This document shows, one piece after another, positions 14,634 through 23,188 of a stretch of 64,000 nt of DNA. A program made the position numbers and the translations under genes. The DNA is from Oscillospiraceae bacterium (GTDB lineage Bacteria; Bacillota; Clostridia; Oscillospirales; Oscillospiraceae): assembly GCA_015067765.1 (NCBI GenBank), contig SVLV01000006.1, positions 1-64,000 of the forward strand. The letters run 5' to 3'. Numbering within the stretch: the stretch's first letter is position 1; each line of letters opens with the position of its first letter. The notes beneath the pieces were generated by a model. The model made no database searches. It was not told the DNA's origin and was given only the letters and a program-made list of their open reading frames with translations.

Positions 14634-16424
14634 ATGTATCAGGCACTGTACCGCAAATGGCGTCCCAGGACCTTCTCGGAGGTGGTGGGCCAGACCCATA
14701 TCACTGATACGCTGCAGTATCAGGTGGCGGAAGGCCGCACGGGCCACGCCTATCTCTTCACCGGCACCCGCGGCACCGGCAAGACCACCTGTGCCCGTAT
14801 TCTGGCCAAGGCCATCAACTGCCTCTCTCCCGTAGAGGGTGCCCCCTGCAACTGCTGCGAAGCCTGCCGCGGGATTGACAGCGGCAATCTTCTGGATATC
14901 ACGGAGCTGGATGCCGCCAGCAACAACGGCGTTGACCATGTCCGCGCTCTGCGCGAGGAGGCGGTCTATACTCCCGCTGTACTGAAAAAGCGCGTTTACA
15001 TCATCGATGAAGTCCATATGCTCTCCACCGCAGCCTTCAACGCCCTGCTGAAGATTCTGGAGGAGCCCCCCGAACATCTGGTATTTATTCTGGCCACCAC
15101 CGAGCTGCATAAGGTGCCTGCCACCATTCTTTCCCGCTGCCAGCGCTTCACCTTTAAGCGCATCCTGCCCCGGGACATGGAGCGGCAGCTGATGCAGATC
15201 GCCCAGGCGGAGCAGATCGATCTGGCTCCCGATGGGGCAGAGATCCTCGCCCGTATGGCCAACGGCGCTTTGCGCGATGCCCTGAGTCTGTTGGACCAGT
15301 GCCGCTCCATTCAGGGGCGCCTGGACAGCCGGGCCGTTTTGGATGTACTGGGTCTTGCCGGCAGCATTCAGACGGCGCAGCTGATGCGATGCATCCTGCA
15401 GCGCAGCCCCGCTGATGCACTGATGCTCTTTGACCAGCTGTACCGCGGCGGCAAGGATGTAGGAGCCCTGTTGGGGGAACTGAGTGATCTGGCCCGGGAT
15501 CTGACCATCCTCAAGGCCGCGCCCGAGGGAGGTTCCGCCCTGCTCAGCGGCCTGTATGACCGCAGCTCTCTGGAGCAGCTGGGGAAAGCAGAATCCCTGT
15601 CCCGTCTGCTGTATTTGACCGATGTGCTCCAGCAGTACACGGCGCGTCTGTCAGATAGTCTCCAGCCCCGCACCGAGGCGGAGCTCTGTCTCATGAAGCT
15701 GTGTGATGAAGCCCTCTGCGGAGATCTCTCCGGCCTGATCGCCCGGATGGACCGCATGGAACAGGCCATGGCACAGGGTGCCGCACCTGCGGCACAAAAA
15801 CAGAAGGCCCGCCCTTCTGTGCAGCAGGAGATCCCCCGCGAGGAGCCTTCCGTTCCCGTCTATGACGAGCCGGAACGTCCGCCGCTACCGGAGGAGCCCC
15901 CTCTGCCCGACGAGATTCCCATCTATATGCAGGATCCGGATCCCATCCAGCCTTCCGCACCGCAGCCTATCGCTCCCCCGTCCTTTGTTTCGCAGACATC
16001 TGCCTCCGAAGCACCCGCGGACAGGGATGACCGGCTGTGGGGCAATCTGCTGGATCAGTACAAGGGCCGCCTGCCTATGCACCACCGGGTGTTCCTGAAT
16101 ATGGCCTCCGGTACACTGACCGGCGACACACTGACCGTCCGCTGCAAGGACAAATTCGTGCAGGAGTCTTTGGACAACGCCACCGTATTGGAGGTCCTGC
16201 AGGAGGTCACCTCCGCTGCTGTGGGCCGCACCATCTATGTGGATCTGGCCGTCGGCGAGATCGGCAGTGCCGCACCGACGCATCCCAAGGCGGTTCCGGT
16301 CAGCCAGCCCGAACCTGTTCCCCAGCAGAGTCCTCCCCGGGAAGATCCTCCCGCCCCTTCTCACGACAAACTGGATGAGCTGATCGCCCAGGGCAGTCAG
16401 CTGGATCATTTCAAAATCAAATAA
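14634..16424 (+). CDS. dnaX: DNA polymerase III subunit gamma/tau
   Basis: This is the clamp-loader ATPase of the replicative polymerase. The 596-residue protein begins MYQALYRKWRPRTFSEVVGQ, has Walker A GTRGTGKT (44-51), the zinc-binding Cys cluster (C63, C72, C75, C78), Walker B YIIDEVHML and the SRC sensor (TILSRCQRF). Domain III continues to about 370, then a Pro/Glu-rich linker (about 390-465) and a C-terminal domain for binding the polymerase. The start at 14634 follows GGGAGGTGG; an upstream-open frame runs through the SRP RNA and is not coding. No obvious A-rich slippery heptamer is seen, so a shorter gamma form by frameshifting is not supported. ybaB follows by 21 bases. Confidence 0.96.
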   Translation: MYQALYRKWRPRTFSEVVGQTHITDTLQYQVAEGRTGHAYLFTGTRGTGKTTCARILAKAINCLSPVEGAPCNCCEACRGIDSGNLLDITELDAASNNGVDHVRALREEAVYTPAVLKKRVYIIDEVHMLSTAAFNALLKILEEPPEHLVFILATTELHKVPATILSRCQRFTFKRILPRDMERQLMQIAQAEQIDLAPDGAEILARMANGALRDALSLLDQCRSIQGRLDSRAVLDVLGLAGSIQTAQLMRCILQRSPADALMLFDQLYRGGKDVGALLGELSDLARDLTILKAAPEGGSALLSGLYDRSSLEQLGKAESLSRLLYLTDVLQQYTARLSDSLQPRTEAELCLMKLCDEALCGDLSGLIARMDRMEQAMAQGAAPAAQKQKARPSVQQEIPREEPSVPVYDEPERPPLPEEPPLPDEIPIYMQDPDPIQPSAPQPIAPPSFVSQTSASEAPADRDDRLWGNLLDQYKGRLPMHHRVFLNMASGTLTGDTLTVRCKDKFVQESLDNATVLEVLQEVTSAAVGRTIYVDLAVGEIGSAAPTHPKAVPVSQPEPVPQQSPPREDPPAPSHDKLDELIAQGSQLDHFKIK

Positions 16425-16445
16425 TCACACAAAGGAGATACGATT

Positions 16446-16811
16446 ATGGCAAAAGGTTACAGCGCACGCGGCGGTTTCACCGGTGGCGGCGGCATGATGC
16501 GTCAGCAGCAGCAGATGCAGCAGAAGCTCATCAAGATGCAGCAGGATATGGCTAAGGCACAGGAGGATGTGGAGAACAGCACCTTCACCGCTTCCGTAGG
16601 CGGCGGCGCCGTGCAGGCCACCGTCAGCGGCAAGAAACAGCTGACCGATCTGGTGATTAAACCCGACGTGGTGGATCCTCAGGATGTGGAAATGCTGCAG
16701 GACCTGGTGCTCTCCGCCGTTAACGAGGCCCTCCGCCAGGCAGAGGATGCCATGGAGAGCTCTCTGCAGAGCATCACCGGCGGCATGAATATTCCCGGCC
16801 TGGGCTTCTGA
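16446..16811 (+). CDS. YbaB/EbfC family nucleoid-associated protein
   Basis: This 121-residue DNA-binding protein of the YbaB/EbfC family has a Gly/Arg-rich N-terminus, a Gln/Met-rich helix ([19 protein letters not shown]) and the core [57 protein letters not shown] (about 40-95). It binds DNA as a dimer and is usually coded between dnaX and recR. Here recR does not follow; a terminator comes directly after and the next gene is on the opposite strand. The ribosome binding site is AAAGGAG. Confidence 0.93.
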   Translation: MAKGYSARGGFTGGGGMMRQQQQMQQKLIKMQQDMAKAQEDVENSTFTASVGGGAVQATVSGKKQLTDLVIKPDVVDPQDVEMLQDLVLSAVNEALRQAEDAMESSLQSITGGMNIPGLGF

Positions 16812-16820
16812 TTCCAATGA

Positions 16821-16862
16821 AAAAAGTGAGCTATCCCGAAAATGGGATAGCTCACTTTTTTA
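16821..16862. terminator. Bidirectional terminator, dnaX-ybaB / acetylation operon
   Basis: A perfect 17-bp stem (16821-16837 with 16844-16860, loop GAAAAT) has A-runs on one side and T-runs on the other, and lies between convergent operons. Confidence 0.92.
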
Positions 16863-17963
16863 TTTCAGTGTCACGCTGTTGTTTACCACAGAGGAGGAGT
16901 ACAGGAAGAGCACGTCGGCGTCCTCAAACTCCACAAACCGCTCCAGCATCTCCGGAGCAATGTAGCGGATATCCACCACTGTGATTTTGCTGTAGGCCTC
17001 CACCAGCCAGGGAGCCAGCGCAGAACCGAAGGAATCCCGGAACAGTACCAGTTCCTTTTTCTCCTTCGCCTGCGGATTTTCAATGGTCAGCAAGGAGGAA
17101 GATCCATTGAGGAAGAAGGTGTAGCGGTCCCGCTCATCTCCCTCACCCCAGTACACGCCGCCGGAAGCATTGCGGTCCAGATCCGTGACCTGGGCGGCCG
17201 CAATCGCATCATTCATGGGGTAGCGAATGGTATCCGCTGCCAGCGGTAGCGCTGTGCGGCTTGCATAGACCCCGTAGAAAGGTTGGGGCATGGTCAGGAT
17301 CTCTGCCGTGTCGGAAAGCCGATTCTTTGCACCCATGGCTTCAGCCAGCGCATCTGCCGTCTCCTTCAGGCACTCTGCACGCCAGTGTGGATCCGTCGTA
17401 TAGTAGTCCTCCAACGACAGGGTTTCAAAGAGGTCGATGGTCTCCATTTTCCCGGCCAGTCCGCTCGCCAGCATTTGCTGCATAGCTGCGTAATCCAGAG
17501 CAGGATAGCCGCTCTGCTCTGCCAGAAAATAGTTCTTATCCGGTACCAGAGCAAACCACACATCGTTATCCTGCAGATACATCTCCCGCACCCGCAGAAT
17601 TCTCTGCAGGAAGTTCTCCACACTGGTGCGGTCCAATTTCTCGTCCAATTCACTGATGTGTCCCTGGGCTTGATAGATACCGTTATTATCCTTCTGTTGA
17701 TAGAGGCCGAACACCAGTTTTTCCTTCACCGCACGCAGTTCCTCGCGCAGAGGGAACTGATCTGCCATGTAGGAGGAAAAGCCGCTCATGGCCTCGCCGT
17801 CGCCAATTGACTCCCAGCTGATAGTGGGGAACTGCGCCAGTTTGCGCCGCTCGGACAGGGAATATTCCTCATCCGGAGTCAGCAGCGCCACAATGGCCAA
17901 CGCGCCGATTAGCAACAGAAACAGAGCCGTAGAGAGCCGTGCCTGCATTTTTTCGTTCATCAC
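16860..17963 (-). CDS. DHHW family protein (AlgX/AlgJ-like, SGNH fold)
   Basis: This 367-residue protein has one N-terminal membrane anchor (about 10-28) followed by an extracytoplasmic domain. The YYTTDPHWR segment (about 190) is a variant of the DHHW motif, and ELVLFRDSFGSALAPWL (about 305-321) supplies the Ser block of the SGNH fold. In known systems (AlgJ/AlgX, PatB) such proteins work with an MBOAT partner to O-acetylate cell-surface polysaccharides. The gene lies 9 bases after the MBOAT gene, consistent with that pairing. The glycan acceptor is unknown. In this copy the motif has Pro where the first His of DHHW usually is. Confidence 0.85.
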   Translation of the reverse strand: MMNEKMQARLSTALFLLLIGALAIVALLTPDEEYSLSERRKLAQFPTISWESIGDGEAMSGFSSYMADQFPLREELRAVKEKLVFGLYQQKDNNGIYQAQGHISELDEKLDRTSVENFLQRILRVREMYLQDNDVWFALVPDKNYFLAEQSGYPALDYAAMQQMLASGLAGKMETIDLFETLSLEDYYTTDPHWRAECLKETADALAEAMGAKNRLSDTAEILTMPQPFYGVYASRTALPLAADTIRYPMNDAIAAAQVTDLDRNASGGVYWGEGDERDRYTFFLNGSSSLLTIENPQAKEKKELVLFRDSFGSALAPWLVEAYSKITVVDIRYIAPEMLERFVEFEDADVLFLYSSSVVNNSVTLK

Positions 17964-17972
17964 ACGCCCTCC

Positions 17973-19376
17973 TTAGAATCTGAAATAAAGGAACGGATTG
18001 AAGCTGCCATCCACCAAAAAGGCGGTGCAGGCCACCAACAGGCCGGCCATGGTCAAGGGCATCAGAATCCCGCGGGCAACAGGCCACCAGTTGTACTTTT
18101 CCAATCTCCCGGCAACGGCAGGCACCACCGGCAGTGCGAACACCAGCGATGCTGCCAGCACCGGCCCGTAGCTGCGCAGCAGATACAGGGACGTACCGTC
18201 GGCAAATCCGGCGCCGGTAAGACCCGCCATGCCGGCCAGCGTACCGCTCAATTCCGTCAGATTCGCCGCGTCAAAGATCACAAAGCTCACCAGCAGCAGA
18301 GGCACCACATAGAGATGCTTCAGCCAACGGGGCGCGCGGTCCAGCGCCTTGCCCCACAGCAGCTTCTCACCGCCCAGCAGCAGGCCGAAGAACAAGCCCC
18401 ACACCACGAAGGTCCAGGCCGCTCCGTGCCACAGGCCTGTCAGGCCCCACACTACAAAGAGGTTCCGGATCAACTTTCCGCGGCTGACCCGGCTGCCGCC
18501 CAGCGGGAAATATACGTAATCCCGGAACCAGCTGCCCAGTGTCATATGCCAGCGCCGCCAGAAGTCGGAGATGCTGGCTGCAGCAAAGGGATAGCGGAAG
18601 TTTTCCGGGAAATGGAAGCCCAGCATCTTTCCCAAACCAATGGCCATATCACTATAGCCGGAGAAGTCAAAATACAGGTGCAGCGTATAGGCCACCGCAT
18701 AGAGCCAGCATAGCAGAACGGAGGGATTCTCCGCCGCACGGAAATCCACGCACAGTTCATAGAGTACATTGGCCAGCAGCACCTTCTTGGACAGCCCCAC
18801 TACGAAACGTTCTGCACCATATCCGAAGTAGGAGATCCGGTGTTCCCGCTGCTCCAACTCCCGTTCCACATCGCTGTAGCGGACAATCGGGCCCGCGATC
18901 AGCTGCGGAAACAGAGCCACATAGGTAGCCAGATGAAGGGGATTCTTCTGCAGTGGAACCGTATCCCGATACACATCCACCACATAGCTGAGCGCCTGGA
19001 AGGTGTAGAAGCTGATTCCGATGGGCAGCAGAATTCCCGTCATAGGGATCTGGGTATGCAAAATGCCATTGATCGTGGAGATCACAAAATCGGCATACTT
19101 AAACACACCCAGCAGACCCAGCTGGATGCCAAGGCTGGCCACCAGAGCCACCTTCGCCCAGGGAGTCCCCCTCTTGTGATCGATGACCCATGCACCCAGA
19201 TAGCTGACAGCAACAGAGAGGAGCAAAAGGCCCACGCGCTTTTGCTCCCCATAGAAGTAGAAAAATAAACTTGCAATCAGCAGTACGCCGTTTTTCCAGC
19301 GCTTCGGCACGATGAAATACACCAGCAGAAGCAGCGGCAAAAAGGCATACAGAAATTCAAGTGACGAAAAAAGCAT
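17973..19376 (-). CDS. MBOAT family O-acyltransferase (AlgI-like)
   Basis: This 467-residue polytopic protein of the membrane-bound O-acyltransferase family moves acyl groups across the membrane to an acceptor. Typical blocks are IGISFYTFQALSYVVDVYR (about 140-158), the SDFWRRWHMTLGSWFRDYVYFPLGG segment (about 278-302) and the catalytic His in GLTGLWHGAAWTFVVWG (about 325-341). About eleven membrane segments are apparent. The start codon is three bases downstream of the lipoprotein stop codon, and the DHHW gene follows, giving a three-gene operon for polysaccharide O-acetylation at the cell surface. Confidence 0.93.
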   Translation of the reverse strand: MLFSSLEFLYAFLPLLLLVYFIVPKRWKNGVLLIASLFFYFYGEQKRVGLLLLSVAVSYLGAWVIDHKRGTPWAKVALVASLGIQLGLLGVFKYADFVISTINGILHTQIPMTGILLPIGISFYTFQALSYVVDVYRDTVPLQKNPLHLATYVALFPQLIAGPIVRYSDVERELEQREHRISYFGYGAERFVVGLSKKVLLANVLYELCVDFRAAENPSVLLCWLYAVAYTLHLYFDFSGYSDMAIGLGKMLGFHFPENFRYPFAAASISDFWRRWHMTLGSWFRDYVYFPLGGSRVSRGKLIRNLFVVWGLTGLWHGAAWTFVVWGLFFGLLLGGEKLLWGKALDRAPRWLKHLYVVPLLLVSFVIFDAANLTELSGTLAGMAGLTGAGFADGTSLYLLRSYGPVLAASLVFALPVVPAVAGRLEKYNWWPVARGILMPLTMAGLLVACTAFLVDGSFNPFLYFRF

Positions 19377-19379
19377 CTC

Positions 19380-19955
19380 TTAGAAGTTCAGAGCCTTGTC
19401 CACCACTACGGTGACATCGGAATAGGCTTCCTTGGCAGCAGTCAGGAAGTTGCCCAGCAGCTCGCCAGCGCCAAACACGGTCACCACAGTCTTCTCGCCC
19501 ACAGTCAGCACCAGCAGCTTCTCGGGGAAACCGCACATCCACTGACGATCCTTCAGGTGCTCGCTGACAGCCTCGCCCACAGCCTTGGGAGTTGCATCGC
19601 CCTTGACGTGGTAAGCAGCAGCGGTAAAGGTATTGGCGTTCATCATGTGGATCAGGGATGCGGCACCATCGATGTTGCCGATCTGATCGGCAGGCAGGCC
19701 CAGGGTGCTATCCACGACCTCAGCATCGGTGATGGGGAACTCGCCGGGCGCATTCTCCTTGGCATTCTCCATGCTGCCGCCGAAAGAGGGGAACTGCTTG
19801 TCCGCAGCATGCTTGTTCCAAATGGTGGTCAGAGCATCCAGAGCACTGACATCGCCGCCGGAAGCGCCGCCGTTGCCGCCGTTGCCGCCGCCGCAGCCCA
19901 CCAGCATTGCGGTGATCATGGTCAGAGCCATCAGCAGAGAAATCATCTTCTTCAT
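19380..19955 (-). CDS. Lipoprotein, DUF4358-like, of the MBOAT operon
   Basis: This 191-residue protein has a lipoprotein signal (MKKMISLLMAL..., lipobox LVGC, Cys 21) followed by a Gly/Asn-rich linker of about 14 residues and a globular domain. The domain (about 38-190) resembles DUF4358 proteins of Firmicutes, with FPITDAEVVDSTLGLPADQIGNIDGAASLIHMMNANTFTAAAYHVK as the most typical part. The start at 19955 has AAAGGAT upstream; the longer frame to 20072 lacks a signal sequence. It is the first gene of the operon with the MBOAT and DHHW genes, which suggests an extracellular accessory role in glycan acetylation. Family assignment is moderate. Confidence 0.7.
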   Translation of the reverse strand: MKKMISLLMALTMITAMLVGCGGGNGGNGGASGGDVSALDALTTIWNKHAADKQFPSFGGSMENAKENAPGEFPITDAEVVDSTLGLPADQIGNIDGAASLIHMMNANTFTAAAYHVKGDATPKAVGEAVSEHLKDRQWMCGFPEKLLVLTVGEKTVVTVFGAGELLGNFLTAAKEAYSDVTVVVDKALNF

Positions 19956-20168
19956 TGTTACAGGTATCCTTTCTTTTGTTGACTGTTTCGTCAGAATCGT
20001 TTTTGTCCTGCGGGCATACCAATTCATCCCGCTGTGCAAATCGGCCTTGAGGCAAACTTTCGCCCTTTCCAAAAGCCCAAATGCCGCACTACTATATCAC
20101 AGTTCTATATGCATTGCAAGCATATTCTGTCAATTTTTGTGATTCCAAATTTTTCCGTTTCCGGTCCC

Positions 20169-21257
20169 CTATGCAGACGGCAGATAGTAGGCCAAAAGCA
20201 GCTCCACCACCATCCCGTAACTCTGCACACCGTCGCTGTCGCCGTAGCTTTTGAGAAACCCATCATAGATGTCATCCCACAGCTGGGACAGGGGCATCTC
20301 CTGAGCATCCCAGTAGGCATTGTTGCTGCGCATATCTGCCACCACACCCTCCGGCAGCATCTCCCGGATGGCAGGCCAGCGGTCCGGATCTGCCCGATAG
20401 AGGGCATTGGACAGGTGCGTAAAGCCCAACAGGTATCCGGAATAGCGGTAGACCGGATCCTCCGACCGCAGGCAGCCCAAAATTGCCAGGAAGTTGCACT
20501 CCTGCTCCGAGGCGATGTCCCGCTGATGGGCCAGTTCGTGAACCACCGTGGCCGGCAGATAACAGGCCGGGCTCTCCATATTCAAATTCGTCTCACCGGT
20601 AAAGGGGAAGTAAAATCCCGTGTACCCCATGGCCCCCAGCACATTGGAGCAGGTGATCCCCTTGGGCCGCTGCTGCGGCAGATCCAAAAAGGGAAATTCC
20701 TCATACAAGGTCTCATAAATATCGGCACAGTCATCCAGTACCTGCTGCCGATCCACCACAGCCAAACCGTTTTCATCCCGCTGCATCTGCTCCGATGTTT
20801 CTGTCAAACCCAGCGCGAACTGTTTGGTCAACTCCTCCAGCTCCTCCACTGTCCCCTGCCGGGCATAGATGCCGGACTGGTCCTGAAAGGTATCGGTATA
20901 GTAGTGGATACCCCACAGCAGGGAAAAGCCGGCGTAGACCGTCAGCAGCCCACAGGCCAGCACCAATACGTGGCGGTAAAGGGTCTCCCAACGTCGCTTT
21001 TCAGTAAACAGTCTGCCCACCAGATGGGCCAGCCATAACACCGCCCCGCCGCAGAAGGTCGCAATCAGCAATTCTGCCACAGACCCCTCCACGCAGGCGC
21101 ACAGACTGCCCAACCAGCGTTTCAGCGGACCCACCACAGACCCTGCCAGCCAGTTCATTACATCACGGTTTCCCCGCAGCAGCCAGAACAGGACCAGCAC
21201 CAACAGCGCCGAAAGCAACCACAGATGCAGTTTTTTACACCGTTTTAAAACACTCAT
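20169..21257 (-). CDS. DUF3810 family membrane protein with HExxH motif
   Basis: This 362-residue protein has three N-terminal membrane segments (about 10-27, 60-82, 95-118) and a C-terminal domain with VVHELAHQRDIASEQECNF (about 238-256), in which HELAH followed by a downstream Glu resembles gluzincin metalloprotease sites. This matches the DUF3810 family. Substrates are unknown and peptidase activity is inferred from the motif. The start ATG (21257) overlaps the stop of the upstream hotdog-like gene by four bases, so the two are co-translated. Confidence 0.82.
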   Translation of the reverse strand: MSVLKRCKKLHLWLLSALLVLVLFWLLRGNRDVMNWLAGSVVGPLKRWLGSLCACVEGSVAELLIATFCGGAVLWLAHLVGRLFTEKRRWETLYRHVLVLACGLLTVYAGFSLLWGIHYYTDTFQDQSGIYARQGTVEELEELTKQFALGLTETSEQMQRDENGLAVVDRQQVLDDCADIYETLYEEFPFLDLPQQRPKGITCSNVLGAMGYTGFYFPFTGETNLNMESPACYLPATVVHELAHQRDIASEQECNFLAILGCLRSEDPVYRYSGYLLGFTHLSNALYRADPDRWPAIREMLPEGVVADMRSNNAYWDAQEMPLSQLWDDIYDGFLKSYGDSDGVQSYGMVVELLLAYYLPSA

Positions 21258-21688
21258 TTCGCCGCCTCACGGCTCTGCGCAGGCGGATCAAGGGCCATCT
21301 CCGTATCCATCCGACACAGAAGGCGCTCCGCCTCATCCCACACCTGCACCGTGCAGAAGCAGATGCTCTTTCCTGCCCGGGACAATTTCCCCTCCGCCAG
21401 CAGCATCCGGGTCGGCCGCTCCTGCTGCTGCGGATAGTCCATGGTATAGCTGATGGGGCGCAATATCTCCTGCCGCGTTGTACGAACCGCCAGCGATGCC
21501 GCAGTCTCCGCCAGAGCATACAGCAAACCGTGGTGCAGCTGACTCCGCAGCACTTCCTCGTCGGCATCCAGCATCAACTGCAGCCGCACAAAGCCCTCCT
21601 CCAGGGTCAGCAGCTGCAGACCGCGCCCCGCCAGCAAATGATCCTGCTCCAGTTCACAGATCAGTTCCTGCTCTCTTTCTTTTGTCAT
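21254..21688 (-). CDS. Hotdog-fold protein, possible acyl-CoA thioesterase
   Basis: This 144-residue protein resembles the PaaI-type hotdog family. LRSQLHHGLLYALAETAASLAVRTT (about 48-72) corresponds to the usual H-G-G-x-L-x-x-L-A-D helix, though the typical Asp/Glu site is altered. The start at 21688 is preferred because GAGGT lies just upstream and the longer frame begins with an unrelated Cys-rich stretch. It is translationally coupled to the DUF3810 gene. Activity on CoA thioesters is plausible only. Confidence 0.6.
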   Translation of the reverse strand: MTKEREQELICELEQDHLLAGRGLQLLTLEEGFVRLQLMLDADEEVLRSQLHHGLLYALAETAASLAVRTTRQEILRPISYTMDYPQQQERPTRMLLAEGKLSRAGKSICFCTVQVWDEAERLLCRMDTEMALDPPAQSREAAK

Positions 21689-21760
21689 GTCACATACCTC
21701 ACAGGCGAAAGGAAAGCGGTGGCACCGGCAAGTGCCTCCGCTCCTCACAAATTATATCGA

Positions 21761-22711
21761 TCAAATGGATTGCAGAATCATGTACCAGACCGGCAGGGTG
21801 ACAATAGACAGCAGCGTCGCAAAAAACACATTGCCTGCTGCCTCAAACTGCATGGCCTCATCCGGGTCATACATCACGACAAACGCAGCCATCAGCGAGG
21901 CGATGGGCAGCGCCGTATAGACCACCATCATATTGGCGATGGTCGCATCCATTCCGCAAAGGAGCATGATGCGGGAAATGCCGAAGAAGATGGCCGGCAT
22001 GATCACCGTGCGGATCAGCGGAAGCTTCAGGTAGCGCAGACGGAACAGATTCTTCAGATCATACTTGCCCAGCGTCAGACCGCAAAGAACCAGACCGATG
22101 GGCGAACAGATCTTGGAAAGACTCGTGATGCAGTAGTCGATGATCTCAGGCATTCTCCAACCCATAATCCAGAAGATCAGGCCCAGTACCACTGCGATCA
22201 GGCAGGGGTTGAGCAGGATCTTCTTCATCTTCTCGCTCAGGGGCTGCTTGGCTCTGCTGTCGCCCGCGGGCAGCAGCAGGGGCTTGGTGATACCGTAGTA
22301 CATGATACGGACCGGGATCAGGAACACAGAATAATACATGGTTCCCAGGCTTCCGAACAGGGCCTCCATAATGGGGATGCCGAAGAAGGAATAATGTACA
22401 AAGGTGATGCCGTAGCGGGCCAGTCTGCCCTGCCCCGTCTTACCGGACAGCAGATAGTAGAGATGACCCAGACCCAGCTGCAGCAGGCAAACCGCCGTTG
22501 CCACCACAAGAACAATGCCGCACTTGGAGAGGGTCTCCACAGAAAAGGGCTCGGCGATCATGGAGTTAAAGATCAGGCAGGGAAAGGCGGTATTCAGCAA
22601 AAATGCGGTGAGCTGCGAGTCAAAGTCCTGCTTGACCAGTTTGATTTTCTGCACGAAAAAGCCTACACAGGTCAGGATGAGCAATTTGGCTGCCAAAGAG
22701 ACTGCTACCAT
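21761..22711 (-). CDS. AEC (auxin efflux carrier) family transporter
   Basis: This 316-residue membrane protein has about ten membrane segments in two halves, typical of the AEC/BASS superfamily. The N-terminal half contains LLNTAFPCLIFNSM and the second half starts with NPCLIAVVLGLIFWIMGW, the two Pro-containing crossover regions of this fold. Bacterial AEC proteins carry malate, malonate or other organic anions. The start at 22711 follows TAAGGAGAA; the frame is open far upstream but that region carries a promoter. It diverges from butyrate kinase, so an organic acid substrate is reasonable. Confidence 0.9.
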   Translation of the reverse strand: MVAVSLAAKLLILTCVGFFVQKIKLVKQDFDSQLTAFLLNTAFPCLIFNSMIAEPFSVETLSKCGIVLVVATAVCLLQLGLGHLYYLLSGKTGQGRLARYGITFVHYSFFGIPIMEALFGSLGTMYYSVFLIPVRIMYYGITKPLLLPAGDSRAKQPLSEKMKKILLNPCLIAVVLGLIFWIMGWRMPEIIDYCITSLSKICSPIGLVLCGLTLGKYDLKNLFRLRYLKLPLIRTVIMPAIFFGISRIMLLCGMDATIANMMVVYTALPIASLMAAFVVMYDPDEAMQFEAAGNVFFATLLSIVTLPVWYMILQSI

Positions 22712-22789
22712 AGTATTCTCCTTACATCGTCGAATCAGAGCTATTACACTTTTGTACTCTCCGTTCGAGCTCAGTTTCTCAATGCGGTC

Positions 22790-22818
22790 ATTATACGAAA
22801 ATGCTACTGAAAAATCAA
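22790..22818 (-). promoter_or_regulatory. Promoter of the AEC transporter gene
   Basis: On the minus strand TTGATT (complement of 22813-22818), a 17-base spacer and TATAAT (complement of 22790-22795). Confidence 0.7.
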
Positions 22819-22997
22819 GCATTCTGCCGCCTTTTTTCCACATAAAGCGATCTGTTACAGTTGAGATCGTTATTTCGCCGAAACCCCGGCAGCAGCAGAA
22901 CCTTTTTCCTCCGTCGCATGCCTCCTCGTATAAGAAAAACTTATCGATAAACAGCCAATTCTGCCGGTTTTTTCGGGAGTTTTTCCCCCTTGGGCAA

Positions 22998-23026
22998 TTG
23001 ATTTCCACGGCCCTGATTGTTATAAT
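22998..23026 (+). promoter_or_regulatory. Promoter of the buk-ptb operon
   Basis: TTGATT (22998-23003), a 17-base spacer and TATAAT (23021-23026) with an extended TG upstream. The predicted leader before buk is about 155 bases. Confidence 0.72.
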
Positions 23027-23188
23027 ATCGCTATCGCAACGGATGCTGCAATGCATCCGGAGCATCTCCCGAATACACCGCCGGACCAAACAGGCCGGAG
23101 CAATGTCGACCAAGGACTCCCTCTTTTTCCGTCGTTGCCCGGTTTTCGTTTTTCGGCCAAAAACTTATGATTGATAGGGGCAAAGCAT

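Larger units (their letters stand above)
22712..23188. other. Long intergenic region between AEC transporter and buk
   Basis: This 477-base stretch codes no convincing protein. It carries the AEC promoter (22790-22818), the buk promoter (22998-23026) and an untranslated buk leader of about 155 bases with hairpin GGATGC-TGCAAT-GCATCC (23040-23057) and a second GC-rich stem near 23079-23099. I see no T-box or other riboswitch signature in it. Between the promoters the sequence is AT-rich and unstructured. Confidence 0.5.

Noticed and set aside
22712-23113. 134-codon N-terminal extension of the AEC transporter
   Set aside because: The region contains the gene's own promoter and a good ribosome site just before 22711; the extension is not membrane-like.
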